A DNA stretch of 64,000 nt, from NCBI GenBank assembly GCA_032191485.1, contig JAVDOI010000012.1, positions 19,935,985 to 19,999,984 of the forward strand, given 5' to 3'. The notes beneath the pieces are model-generated. The model saw only the letters and a program-made list of their open reading frames with translations, was not told the origin of the DNA and did not search any database. This stretch comes from Leptoclinus maculatus (Eukaryota; Chordata; Actinopteri; Perciformes; Stichaeidae). The first letter of the stretch is position 1; the number at the start of each line of letters is the position of its first letter. Below are positions 31,476 to 43,226 of this stretch, piece by piece. Position numbers and translations under genes: made by a program.

Positions 31476-34060
31476 TCCATCCAACAATTCAACTCAATGT
31501 ATTTTGTGTAGCCCAAAATCACAAATTTGCCTCAGAGGGCTTTACAATCTGTTCACATGCGATGTCCTCTGTCCAGGACCATCACATCGGAACAGGAAAA
31601 ACTCCCCCAAAAAAACCTTTAACAGGGAGAAAACAGGAAGAGACCTTACGGAGAGCAACAGAGGAGGATCCCTCTATCAGGATGGACAGAATTGCAATAG
31701 ATGTCATGTGAACAGAATGAACAACATAACAGAGTTACAACACATTCAATGCACATGACAGAACCACGGCAGGAGGCAAGACCAGGGTCCAGATATAACC
31801 AGGATCCATGGAAACCTGCGAGGCGAGAAAGCACAAAGACTCGGGTGAAGAAGCAAAGTCAGTAATGTGCTTTAATAAGATATTAATTCATACAGAAGGA
31901 GAGAGAGAAGAGGAGACATGAGCTCAGTGTATCCTAGGAAGTCCCCTGGCAGTCTAGGCCTATATCAGTTTATCTAGCGGCTGGACCAAGGCAAACCTGA
32001 GCCAGTCCTAACTATAAGCGTTATCAAAAAGGAAAGTCTTAAGCTTACTCTTAAATGTGGTGAGTGTGTCTGCCCCCCGGACTGAAACGGGAAGCTGGTT
32101 CCACAAAAGAGGAGCTTGATAACTGAAGGCTCTGGCTCCCATCCTACTTTTTAAGACTCTAGGAACCACAAGTAACCCTGAATTTAGGGAGCGCAGCTCT
32201 CTAGTAGGATAATATTGTACTATAAGCTCCTTAAGATATGATGGAGCCTGACCAATTGGGGCTTTGTAGGTGAGGAGATGGATTTTAAATTCTATTCTAG
32301 ATTTTACAGGGAGCCAGTCCAGAGAAGCTAATAAAGGAGTAATATGATCTCTTTTCATAGTTTTTGTTAGTACACGAGCTGCAGCATTCTGAATCAGCTG
32401 GAGAGATTTAAGAGATTTATTAGAGCAGCCTGATAATAAGGAATTGCAGTAATCTAGTCTAGAGGTAACAAATGCATGAACTCATTTTTCTGCATCGCTT
32501 TGAGACAGGATGTGCCTGATTTTTGAAATGTTACGTAGGTGAAAAAAGGCAGTCCTAGAAATTTGTTTTATCTGAGAGTTAAAAGACAAATCCTGATCAA
32601 AGGTAACTCCGGTGCTGCTGGATGCCAGCGCAATGTCATCTAGAGAAACTATATCATTAGATAACTGATTTTGGAGGTGTTCTGGGCCTAGTAGAATAAC
32701 TTCAGTTTTGTCTGAGTTTAACATCAGGAAGTTGCAGGTCATCCAGGTTTTTATGTCCTTAAGACATGCTTACAGTTTAGCGAGCTGGTTGGTTTCATCT
32801 GGATTGATCGATAGATATAATTAAGTATCATCTGCATAACAATGAAAGTTTATAGAGTGTTTTCTGATAATATTGCCTAAAGGAAGCATATATAAGGTGA
32901 ATAATATTGGTCTAAGCACAGAGCCTTGTGGAACTCCATAACTAACGTTGGTGTTCATCGAGGTTTCATCGTTTATATACAAACTGAGATCGATCTGATT
33001 AATAGGATTTAAACCAGTTTAGAGCGGTTCCTTTAATGCCAATATAATGTTCTAGTCTCTGCAACAGGATGTAATGATCAATGGTGTCGAACGCAGCACT
33101 AAGGTCTAACAGGACAAGAACAGAGACAAGTCCTTTGTCTGATGCAATTAGAAGGTCATTAGTTATTTTGACCAGAGCTGTCTCTGTGCTATGATGCTTT
33201 CTAAATCCTGACTGAAAATACTCAAATAAACTATTGTTTTGTAGAAAGTCACACAACTGATTCGCAACTGCTTTCTCAAGGATCTTAGAGAGGAATGGAA
33301 GGTTAGAGATCGGTCTATAGTTAGCCAACACCTCTGGATCGAGAGTGGGCTTCTTAAGAAGAGGTTTAATTACAGCTACTTTGAAGGACTGTGGTACATG
33401 GCCTGTTAGTAAAGACAGATCGATCATATCTAGTAAAGACGTGCTTAAGTAAAGGTAAAACGTCTTTAAGCAGCCTAGTCGGTATAGAGTCTAAGAGACA
33501 GGTAGAAGGTTTAGACGTAATTATTGAAGTCAATTGGTCAAGGTCGATGAGAGTAAAGCCATCTAAATATATATCAGGGTTTACAGCTGTTTCTAAGGTT
33601 ACTCTATTTGAGGATAGATCGGTACTGGTTGAGGGCAGGAGATTATTAATGTTCTCTCTAATGGTTATAATCTTATCATTAAAGAAGTTCATGAAGTCGA
33701 AACCTGGGGTTCTTCTTATTTTTCTCTATTAATGATGAGAAATAAGCTGCTCTGGCAGTTAGTGGAACGCAATGTTCTTTCAAGTTTTCACGATGTTTGC
33801 TTTAATTTGCGGGTTTGAGGGTTATACCATGGAGCGAACCTCCTCTTCTTTCCTAGTGTCATTCTCAGTGAGCCTGTAGCACTATCGACAAGATGATCTA
33901 TCTGGGACGGACTAAAGTTAGCACAGGAGTCCTCTGTTATATTGAGAAATGGTATTGAATGAAATACAGACAGAATCACTTCTTTAAATTTAGCTACAGC
34001 ACTATCAGATAGACATCTAGTGTAGAAAACTTTGCCTAATGGCGTACACTCCGGTAGTAG
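31476..34060 (-). mobile_element. 5'-truncated L2-like LINE retrotransposon
   Basis: Minus-strand element whose 3' end lies near 31476 and whose 5' end fades near 34.06 kb. It keeps the reverse-transcriptase half and a long 3' region (31.5-32.0 kb). The apurinic endonuclease half is missing. The reading frame is broken into at least five pieces. Recognised by RT phrases typical of the L2/CR1 group of fish LINEs. Confidence 0.9.
32008..33979 (-). pseudogene. L2-like reverse transcriptase, broken
   Basis: RT motifs in order on the minus strand: [49 protein letters not shown] (codons at 32827-32838), then the C-terminal [14 protein letters not shown] and [12 protein letters not shown] stretches. 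An in-frame TAA falls one codon after YADDT, where the family usually has Gln. Further stops and shifts lie near 32.76, 33.0, 33.4 and 33.7 kb. Not functional. Confidence 0.9.
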
Positions 34061-35168
34061 AAATTCAAAAGTTATTAAGCTGATCTGTTTTCTGTAGGTG
34101 ACAGAAACTTCACAGTGACTGAGTTAACTAGATCGCTTTGAAAATAAAGCTGTACATTTGTGATCAGATATGTATTTTAGCAATTTTGTTCTGTTTTACA
34201 ACATTATGGTATTATACATCCTTGACTCTAATAATTGTCAAATAATCTATTTACTAGTTTTTGTCAAAACAGATTAGATAACAAAATGAAATATTTGACG
34301 AGTACACCAGGTGTGTAATGTAGCTTATGCTTGCATTCCTCTAGTTTGTTTTTGTTTTTATGTACCATCTGATATCCTTAATGTAAATGTTTCTATATAA
34401 ATTGACTATGCCAGGCTAAACAGCCATGTGCCATCCTCTTTTTTTCTTTATTTTTTTATGCCTCCGGGCTTCCTTGGTAAACCTGTCTTAATGCTATAAA
34501 TTGTGGGTAATTTGCTCAAATTCTGCAGGAATGCAGGAAAGTGTTCATAAAGGGCTGAAAATGTCTGAGAGTGAGAGCCCTCAAGCTTAACTCAACACCT
34601 ACTTACTAGTTTGTTAGTTTTTTCTGCAGCTGTTAACAGCAAGTGACAGTGGGGCAAAATGAAGACACCTGACTCAGTGATGTCAGTTATACAGCAATAT
34701 GTAACCAAAGTTAGCTAACATTAGCCAAAATAAGTCGTACCAGACCAAGAACCAGCAAAACCCCAGGCTGGTCCCATCCAGCATTCGTAGTTTTGTTGTC
34801 TAAACCTAATTAAGTATATCATGATCTATACCTAAACCCAACTTAGTATTTCACAATCTTTTCCTAAACATAATCGAGTAGTTTAGCTGAGTTTCCTGTC
34901 AAGACGGAAGTTTATGTTGAATAGACGGTATGCATGTGACGAGCTAAAGACGTGTGTTGCTGGCTTTCGTAAGAAAACGCACAAAAAACTAGCATTAACT
35001 TTTTGTAAGATATCGTACAAACCGTTGTATGAGGAAATGTCACGAAACCCATGAGTGTATTGAACTGAGGTCTGTTGACTGCTAATGAACTTCAACTTTA
35101 AGTTTGGCAATATGGATAAACCATAGACTGTGTACAGATGGACCATTCGTCCCTGCTGCCTCCCACTG
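34061..35168. other. intergenic with dispersed repeat
   Basis: 34740-34980 resembles 46120-46600 and 63690-63800 (AACCAACT-, TTTCCTGT-AAGACGGAAGTTT-, CGTGTTGCTGGC-type blocks). No gene recognised. Confidence 0.6.
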
Positions 35169-35170
35169 TA

Positions 35171-36061
35171 CACCTTGGCCAAAAGTTTTGAGAATGACAC
35201 AAATATAAATTTTCACAAAGTCTGCTGCCTCAGTTTTTATGAGGGAAATTTGCATATAATACAGAATGTTATGAAGAGTGATCAGAGGAATTGCTAGTAA
35301 GATTGCACCTAAATCAACCATTTATCGGATCATCAAGAACTTCAAGGAGAGAGATTCAATTGTTGTGAAGAAGGCTTCAGGGCGCCCAACAAGTCCAGCA
35401 AGCGCCAGGACCGTCTCCTAAAGTTGATTCAGCTACGGGATCGGGGCACCACCAGTGCAGAGCTTGCTCAGGAATGGCAGCAGGCAGATGTGAGTGCATC
35501 TGCACGCACAGTGAGACGAAGACTTTTGGAGGATGGCCTGGTGTCAAGAAGGGCAGCAAAGAAGCCACTTCTCTCCAGGAACAACATCAGGGACAGACTG
35601 ATATTCTGCAAAAGGTACAGGGATTGGACTGCTTAGGGGTCAAGTCATTTTCTCTGATGAATCCCCTTTCCGATTGTTTGGGGCATCCGGAAAAAAGCTT
35701 TTCCGGAGAAGAAAAGGTGAGCGCTTCCATCAGTCCTGTGTCATGCCAACAGTAAAGCATCCTGAGACCATTCATGTGTGGGGTTGCTTCTCAGCCAAGG
35801 GAGTGGGCTCACTCACAATTTAGCCTCAGAACACAGCCATGAATAAAGAATGGTACCAAAACATCCTCCGAGAGCAACTTCTCGTCAACACTGCAAATAT
35901 TGACTCTTTGCATAAAGTTAATGTAATTGTCAATAAAAGCCTTTGACACTTATGGAATGCTTGTAATTATACTTCAGTATACCATAGTAACATCGGACAA
36001 AAAGATCTAAAAACACTGAAGCAGCAAACTTTGTGAAAACCAAAACTTTTGGCCATGGGTG
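35171..36061 (+). mobile_element. Tc1/mariner transposon, internally deleted (891 bp)
   Basis: Flanked by TA dinucleotides (35169-35170 and 36062-36063). The ends are inverted: CACCTTGGCCAAAAGTTTTG on the left and CAAAACTTTTGGCCATGGGTG on the right. A second inner pair (CACAAAGTCTGCTGCCTCAG against its near complement) is also retained. Fish Tc1 elements are usually well above 1 kb, and the missing length corresponds to the transposase C-terminal half. Confidence 0.92.
35270..35900 (+). pseudogene. Tc1-like transposase remnant
   Basis: The N-terminal DNA-binding part is visible (IAPKSTIYRIIKNF, SGRPTSPASARTVS, then SARTVRRRLLEDGL). The catalytic domain begins with VIFSDESPFRLFG, so the first Asp of the DDE triad is present (codon 35656-35658). 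The second Asp and the Glu are absent: sequence jumps from REQLLVNTAN to the terminal region. A stop follows the ARTVS segment and another interrupts RDWTA; frames shift at least once. Confidence 0.9.
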
Positions 36062-36063
36062 TA

Positions 36064-36533
36064 CACATACTGTTGAGTGTTAAACTCCTAATACATTTTT
36101 CAAGTGTTGACTTTTATTGTGGCTTATTTAGTCATTAATATTTGACGTTATAGAGACATACTTGATTTAAAAGCAAGTTTAGGTTATTTAATACTCTCCC
36201 TTATCCAATCAGCAGTAAGTCAGAAGTGTGCTTCACACACACAGTACGCTTGCAATTGCATGTGCATGCACTCGTGCAAAGACTGACCAGTCTGCATAAC
36301 AGGCCTAACACACAATCTACACACACACACACACGCAGAGACAAACACACTGAGCTGATAGCGAACTAGGAAATACGTTCCTGACTGACCTTGATACAGA
36401 ATGAGCTCGCTCAGCACACACACACACACATACACACATGATGAACACGTACAAACCATTTGGCCTCCTTTGTAACAGGACTCTGCATTCACACACGTGA
36501 CACTCTCACACACATTAGTAAAAGTGTGTGACA
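36064..36533. other. spacer with CA-rich stretches
   Basis: Scattered short CA runs between 36230 and 36520. No gene seen. Confidence 0.6.
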
Positions 36534-36945
36534 CAGTGGTGGGCCGTCATAGCCAGCAAGGCCTTCTCTGCTGGCCTAGACAGAATCACAAAGTTTTTCA
36601 TAAATGAATAAATTCCCATTATCTTATTTTCTCATTGCACAGCTACTGTCTTCCTCAGTTGCTCTGCTTCCAGTGCAGCTTGTTTTAAGTAGAGCTTTTA
36701 TCCAATCAGATTCCACCTCTGTGTCTCTAGGTAAGAAGAGAGGCCCCAGGCCTGCAGACTCACAAGTGAATCCATGTGCAGTTTAAGTGAATGGGGACGA
36801 TATTGTTGATTGTCATAGTCTTCAACCAATCAGATCTTTAGTTTGACATGTTGGGCGTATTCTTTGACATGTCAGAGCCTGCTAGCTGGCCTAGCCATAC
36901 GTGATTGGTCAGTGGGCTAGCGTGACATGTTGGGCGGTGACAATC

Positions 36946-37062
36946 CCAATATCTGCTGCCTCTGTCGAGCGGACATTTTCAGCCCTCAAACGCATTAAAA
37001 CGTATTCAAGAAATACAACTGGGGAGGCTCGACATGTCTTCACTAAACTCTTTATTAATTAA
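36946..37062 (+). pseudogene. hAT transposase C-terminal dimerisation-domain fragment
   Basis: An open stretch reading PISAASVERTFSALKRIKTY and on to LFIN before TAA. The ERTFS-LKRIKT-R-T pattern is the signature of the hAT C-terminal dimerisation region (ZMYM1-like fish hATs). About 39 codons, with no upstream catalytic part. Confidence 0.85.
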
Positions 37063-37279
37063 CAAAGAAAGGAGGATGGACTTTGTCTTTAAATAGTAAA
37101 CAGCAGCTCTGGTAAGTTAAATGCGTTTGTTTTTACATCTGCAGTAGCTTTAATATGCTTGTTTATATATTATTATTTTTACAACTTGTTTTTATGAAGA
37201 TGGATTTTTGTTTGGTTTTATATGTGATAGGAACCATTGTTACGTCCAATGTTGCTCTGGGGACACATTTAGCCAGTGC

Positions 37280-37566
37280 CAGTGTTGCCAACTTGGCGAC
37301 TTTCTCGCTAAATCTGGTGACTTTCCAAACCCTGATGGCGACTTTTTTTGTCAAAAGCTACTAGCGACAAATCTAGCGACTTTTTCTGGTGTTGTTGGAG
37401 ACTTTTCTGGTGTTTTGACTGTGACGTGAAAGCACGTACCGTTCTGCCGTGAGCCGCCCCAAAGCACTCACAGGCGGTAACTCTCACAGCAGCCTCGCGC
37501 AGCAGTCCCAGCTGCAGTCAGAGCAGAGAGGAGACGCACTCTCTGCAGTTAGTGTATTTACAGGTG
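37280..37566 (+). repeat. left-end fragment of the nested-type element inside copy B
   Basis: CAGTGTTGCCAACTTGGCGAC at 37280 and the following GCGACAAATCTAGCGACTTT and GCCGCCCCAAAGCACTCACA blocks match 43227-43500. The right end seen at 44200 is missing. Confidence 0.85.
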
Positions 37567-37665
37567 TTGGCTTCATTTTTACACGAAACAAATAATAACC
37601 GTAGCTGTGTTTCAGCTGCAGGACAGCAGTGAAGGCCCAGGTATAAAATGCACGGCCCACCACTG

Positions 37666-39193
37666 GTGTGACACAGCAAAGTGATCCATTATGAGGTTCT
37701 TGCTGTAAAACTGTACAAAGTCTTTCTAAATATATACATTTTAAGTAAAACATTATCATCAGGAAACGTTCGTAGTTTACTACTTACATTAAGACAATTA
37801 TTTTTTTGTTACAAGTTTAAATATGCAAATGAGACATAACCTTATAAAATATTTGCTAATTTGCATACATATCCAGAACATAAATCTGAACATTGAATAA
37901 GCCAGGTTCAAATTTTTGTTTCATTTTGTTGACACATATATAACAGTTTTTGCAGAGGGGATTTTAGATATCTCTTTTTATCACGCAAAAAAAAAAAAAT
38001 CAGCATGTTTTACTTATAAAATGTTCTATAAATCAGTCTCTAAATGATAAATGAACAAACCCCTCTGTAAAAAGCTTCGGAATATAGAGAGGAATGAAAC
38101 TGGAAAGCTTGTTGTATGTAAGTGCTGCTGAAGTGGAGATTTCTGGCTCAGAGTCTGAGAACAAAATTATTTAATGTGTTTTTGTAAAATGACAGACATT
38201 CTGAAGACCCTACAGGTGAACAGGATAAAAAGCTAAACTAATGGATGAACTAAACTAGCAAAACTTCCCCAGTTGAGTACTTATACTTTTTCTAAAATGT
38301 GTATGTTTGAATATACAAATGAGGCATTATCTAAAGCTAACTTTTGGTGAATTTAGGAGAAATCTACAGACACATAAAGTAGTAAAATGAACACCTAAAT
38401 TACACATTTAGGTTTTTGGATGTTTTCTTTCGGCACCTTTTCCTACCTCACAAGACATTTTCAGTGTGCAGTCATTTGTTTTACAACAATACTTATAATA
38501 AAAAAAATATAGATTTTTTTTGCTGAAAGTCTTAAATGTTGTATGTCTGACTTTTGAAGAAGTTGTTCCGTACTCATTAAATGACAAAAATGTCTGCGTC
38601 AAAAAAACAGACATCAAATTACATATTGATAATATTTTCCACTCTCCCTGAGTTGCATCTTTTAACCGACATCAGTGCTGATCGTCAAAGCAACATCGGC
38701 CCTGATCATATTCATTCGTTTTCAGAATGTTCACCCTTTAAATGACCGTTTGTTTACATAATGCCACTTCTACTTGCTTATGAAAAAAACGACCCACAAT
38801 TTGGAATTATTTTCTGCGTAATAAATGCTAGGATTTTTTTTGGGATATGCCAATGATGCCACTGTGCAGTGCTCCATGATACAGCAACAACGCCTCTAGT
38901 GGGAACCAGGAGAATAGCATGTATTTGCCCCAAAGGACAAACATGAAAAATGGCTCAATGTGGTGGAAAATAGAAAAAATTGACAATGTTGAAGCCAGGC
39001 CTCTCTATTGAGAGTGTGATATAATATAATGAATGATTTTATGCAGTAATGGCCATGGGATAGCAAACCCTCCAACAATGCGTTGAGTAAAAAACACCTG
39101 ATTCAGATTAAAAAAGAAACTTGTATTGTATTTATAATATTGCACTTTGCTATATATACCCTGGAAATATGTAGTATGATATATGCTTATTCT
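37666..39193. other. intergenic, AT-rich, no gene recognised
   Basis: About 1.5 kb of AT-rich unique-looking sequence between two hAT copies. No repeat or exon identified. Confidence 0.6.
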
Positions 39194-40615
39194 CAGTGGC
39201 GGGCCGTGCATTTTATACCTGGGCATTCTGTGCTGTCCTACTACAGTTGAATTACCTCCTAATAACCTCATTAACGGACAATGCATAGTCAAAGTCAACG
39301 TAATTAACACAATGACAACAACAAAGTCATAAGAACCAGTCACATATATTCATATGACAACAAAGCATGACACATCAATCCAGCAGACCTGCAGCGGATC
39401 CACGCATTCCACCACACAAGAGCACGAGCCATTCAAATATTATTCATGAAAACGACATGATAGACAAACGAACAGTAGTAACGTTACTGCAAATGTAAAA
39501 AAACAATTGCAGTTTGTCACTTACCGAATGCTGTTCACTTAAAGACAAAGTCCATCCTCCTTTCTTTGTTGACAAAGAGTTTAATCCCAGTACATCGTTT
39601 CAGTTCCAGTAAGAAGTCCTTCTCGATTCATGGTGACAGTCGAGCCTCCCCAGTTGTATTTCGCCGGTCTGCGACGGCCGGTTCGCAGCGGGGCCGGGAT
39701 CCCACCTCTGGTCCGGTCCGCTGACCGCCGCAGACCGCCGCAGACCGCCGCAGACCGCCGCAGACCGCCGCAGACCGCCGCAGACCGCCGGACCGTGGTT
39801 GTGGAGCTCCGTTTCCCTGCGAACGTGTTCGTTGATCTGTAGATCCACTCGGGTTTCTCAAATAGTTTTCAAAAGCACCGTAGTGTCCTGCCGTGCTATG
39901 GCGTCCTCAGGTTAGCATAGCATAGCTCCAAACACCAAGACGCTCAGTTAAAATGAAACACATTCCCAGCCATAAAATGTGCGACGCTGTCAGCCAGGAA
40001 CACCGTTCATACAAATCCTTTTCCTGGCTGAGTCAGCCATTGAGTGTTAAAAAACAAAGCGAGGTTAAAAAAAAAGAATCTACACCAAGCAAAACGCTAA
40101 AAATGTCATAACTTCTCTTACATATGTTTCAACCTGAACTCTTACTAAACACTAAGATCTGCTAGCTAGCTTTCTGTTTGACAAAAGTCACGCTGGCCCA
40201 CTGACCAATCACGGCGCACGTTAATGCTGACGTATTTAGCAGGCTACCTGGGTGGCAGTGGCACATCAAAGAATACGCCCAACATGTCAAACTAAAGATC
40301 TGATTGGTTGAAGACGATGACAATCAACAATATCGTCCCCATATACTTTAATCTGCAAAGGCTCTCTAGCGGGCATCGGGCCTCTCTCCTTACATAGAGA
40401 CATAGAGGCTGAATCTGATTGGATAAAAGCTCTCCTTAAAACAAGCTGCACTGGAAGCAGAGCAACAGAGGAAGACAGGAGCTGTGCAATGAGAAACAAA
40501 TTATAATACATGTAGTGTATTTATGAAAAATTATAAAATTATAAAATAGCTATAACTTTGTGATTCTGTTTAGGCCAGCAGAGAAGGCTTAGCTGGCCCT
40601 GACGGCCCACCACTG
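39194..40615 (-). mobile_element. hAT-family transposon derivative, copy C (1422 bp, inverted)
   Basis: Reverse orientation relative to copies A and B: starts CAGTGGCGGGCCGTGC, ends GGCCCACCACTG. Flanking 8-mers CTTATTCT (39186-39193) and CTTATTTT (40616-40623) match at 7 of 8 positions. On the minus strand, remnants of the transposase C-terminus are readable near 39535-39640 (EKDFLLELKR, then LFVNKERRMDFVFK and a stop). It carries a private 10-bp tandem array. Confidence 0.9.
39717..39792. repeat. 10-bp tandem repeat (CAGACCGCCG)n within hAT copy C
   Basis: Six perfect plus partial 10-bp units, GC-rich. It is not present in copies A or B, so it expanded in this copy. It creates open frames on both strands. 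Confidence 0.92.
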
Positions 40616-42863
40616 CTTATTTTACATAAACTGTATGAACTAAATAACCTATAAAAAAACAAATCGATTATATGAATGATTTCTTATTTTCTTTGGTATT
40701 TTTTCATTCAGATATACAATGACGTTGGTAATATGTATGTTGAAAATGTCAAGTCTCTATTTGATTTGTTATAAAACGATACAATGGTCTGTGTGTGTGT
40801 GCACGCACTTAATAACTGGTATAGCGTTCACTAGGTCCAGTCATAATACCGAGCCCATCGTAACTATGCCACTGGTCATGGAATCAACAGTTGTGGTTTT
40901 ATTGGGGACATTTTTAGTCTTAAGGTTCTAAGTGTCTGTATTTTGGCAGCACAGTTTATTATTACATATACAATTAAATATACAATTTATTTAGGAGAAA
41001 AAAAAACGGACACCCATGCCACTATTCATGCCATATGCATTAACACGGCCAAAATGCCATGGGGGGGGGGGGCTTGTCATCTCTTTGCCCGCCCCATCTG
41101 TTGCCTCAAAGTTCCCATCATGTACACAGAACACAGCACACAATATACTATTGATTTCTTTAATATTGTACTTTAGTTGAGCACATTCCCCAACACATTT
41201 GCAAGTAATAAAATGAGTAAAAAGCAGCTGACAACACAGTACACCCGAAGCTTTCTGTTAATTCAGCGAGGAGACTAATTGGGTTACTGACATGCAGTGC
41301 CTTTCTGACTCTTCCCAATAATGCTCTCCCATAATTCTGATTTGTCTGTGAAACTGAGTCAAGTGTGAGGTAGAGATGATGCTGCACGTGTTCTTTACAC
41401 TGTTATAGTTGTATTCAAGTTTGTTTTTTAATTTATTACTTAATCTTGTCTGTAAACAATTGTTATAATACGGCCAATAAAAAAAGACCCTTTCTAGTGT
41501 TATGATATAAAAGAAAGAGCAGTGTCCACGATTTCAAAGTGTGGGGTTAGACAGGGAAAAGTCAATTTGATGCTGAGCAAATCTTCTTAATTTAAGGCAG
41601 TCTTTATTTTCTGTTTGAGGGAACTGCAGGGTGGAGGTGCTGTGCAGAGAGTCTCCAGGAGGGGGCAGCATGGACATTCTCACCGGACAGGCAGTGACAG
41701 CTCCCTGCACTGCGTCTGTACAGGCTGAGAGACTGCGGTCGACCCTTCTTTGGACTCGATGTTCTCGTCTCATCACCACTGTGTGTATTTAAAGGCCAGC
41801 AGTCCTTTCGCTCACATTTTAAGTTCTTTTTTTTTTCTGCAGAGTGTGCTGCTGTGTTTCGAGCAGCACATCTGTGGGGGAAACATCATTAAAAACACAT
41901 TCACAATACATATAGATAGATATATAAAGATAACAAGCTGGCATACAAGGTGAAGTGAGTATTGAATTATTTTTTAACTCAGCCTTTAAAGGGTTTGCCA
42001 GTTACTAATGTGGAAATCAATGTGACAATGTTTCATCCACAAAGGATACTTTAAAATAAAACGATTAAAAACTAATTGAAACCCAATTGAGGTTATTTGA
42101 CAAAAGTTTTATTTTTTTAACTTACGGTTTTCTTTTATAACTTAATACAACCTTTGGCTTCTGTAATGTTTTAATAATTGGGTTTCTCGCTGGCTGCCGT
42201 CCCTTCAGAAGCGGATGCTCTGTTCGTGATCGGACCCGTGAGTGCTTTGATGAGCCACGCGCTTGTAAAAACAGTCCTGTGTGGGTTTGTCCGTCTCTAT
42301 ATGCGATATGTACTGTGTGTGCGGCGTGACTGCCAGCAGCCTATTAAATGTGACCTCTGCGGGACGACGACGGATCATCAGTTATGCCCGAATGCAGACG
42401 TTGTTTGTCACGCCTGAGGAGGTCAGGTGCGTCCCCTTAAAGACGTTTTTGTCTACAAATGTCAGATTGTCCGCCGTATATATTTGAGCAGTGACGCTTT
42501 TGAAGGTGCCACTTCGGGGACTTGGGTAATAGCACCCAGTGTGTTGAGCTGTGGAGAGCGGGAGGCATGCTGACCATAATCATATTAGGCAGCACTTCAC
42601 TAAATAAAGCAAAAAGGCCCCTCTCATCAAATCCACACGGCCACTAAGTGGGCCTGCGAGGCACCGGGGCACCCCGCTCACATAAGTGTGTGTGTGTGTG
42701 TGTGTTATGGTGAGGACAGATTGAGAGTGCATGTGTGTGGGAGATGTGGGAAGATAGAGTAGGAGAGATACATGTTTTTTTTAACCAGAACTTATCAATT
42801 TACTACTACAGAACAAAAAACAATGAAATGTCATATATTGTTTTGTGTAATCATATCAGTGTG
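40616..42863. other. intergenic, no gene recognised
   Basis: AT-rich except a CpG-richer block at 42180-42480. A G-run lies near 41060. No recognisable exon. Confidence 0.6.
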
Positions 42864-43226
42864 CAGTGGCTGGTCAATAGAAGGCGCTAGGGAGCCGCCC
42901 CCCCCCCCCCTTGAGCCACAAAAACAAAAAAATAATAATAAATTATACAACTTATCAATATTTGTGTTCTTGAAATATGGAATGCACCCAGCAATATGTG
43001 TAAAATATGATATCTATATGCAAAATATATGCTTTTCCTGCACGTCCTCCGCCTGTCTGCATTGTCTCAGCAGCTCTGGAAAAATCGCCCACAGGAGGCG
43101 GGTCTATGAAGCAGTTTAGCCAATTGCTGATTAAAGATATAAATGTGTGACATACAATTTAGCCAATCAGCGTCTTCAAATAGATTCAGGCAGAATCGGT
43201 TTTGCCCCAAATTGTGCGTCCTCGTC

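Larger units (their letters stand above)
36534..37665 (+). mobile_element. hAT-family transposon derivative, copy B (1132 bp)
   Basis: Ends CAGTGGTGGGCCGTCA and GGCCCACCACTG, with a perfect 8-bp duplication GTGTGACA (36526-36533 and 37666-37673). Same family and orientation as copy A. It retains the hAT C-terminal domain relic and, in its right half, about 290 bp shared with the nested element at 43227. Confidence 0.92.

Noticed and set aside
39717..39792. CRISPR-like array
   Set aside because: Units are 10 bp, contiguous and without spacers, and the organism is a vertebrate.
39600..39861. Open frames on both strands around 39.7 kb
   Set aside because: Produced by the 10-bp tandem array inside hAT copy C.
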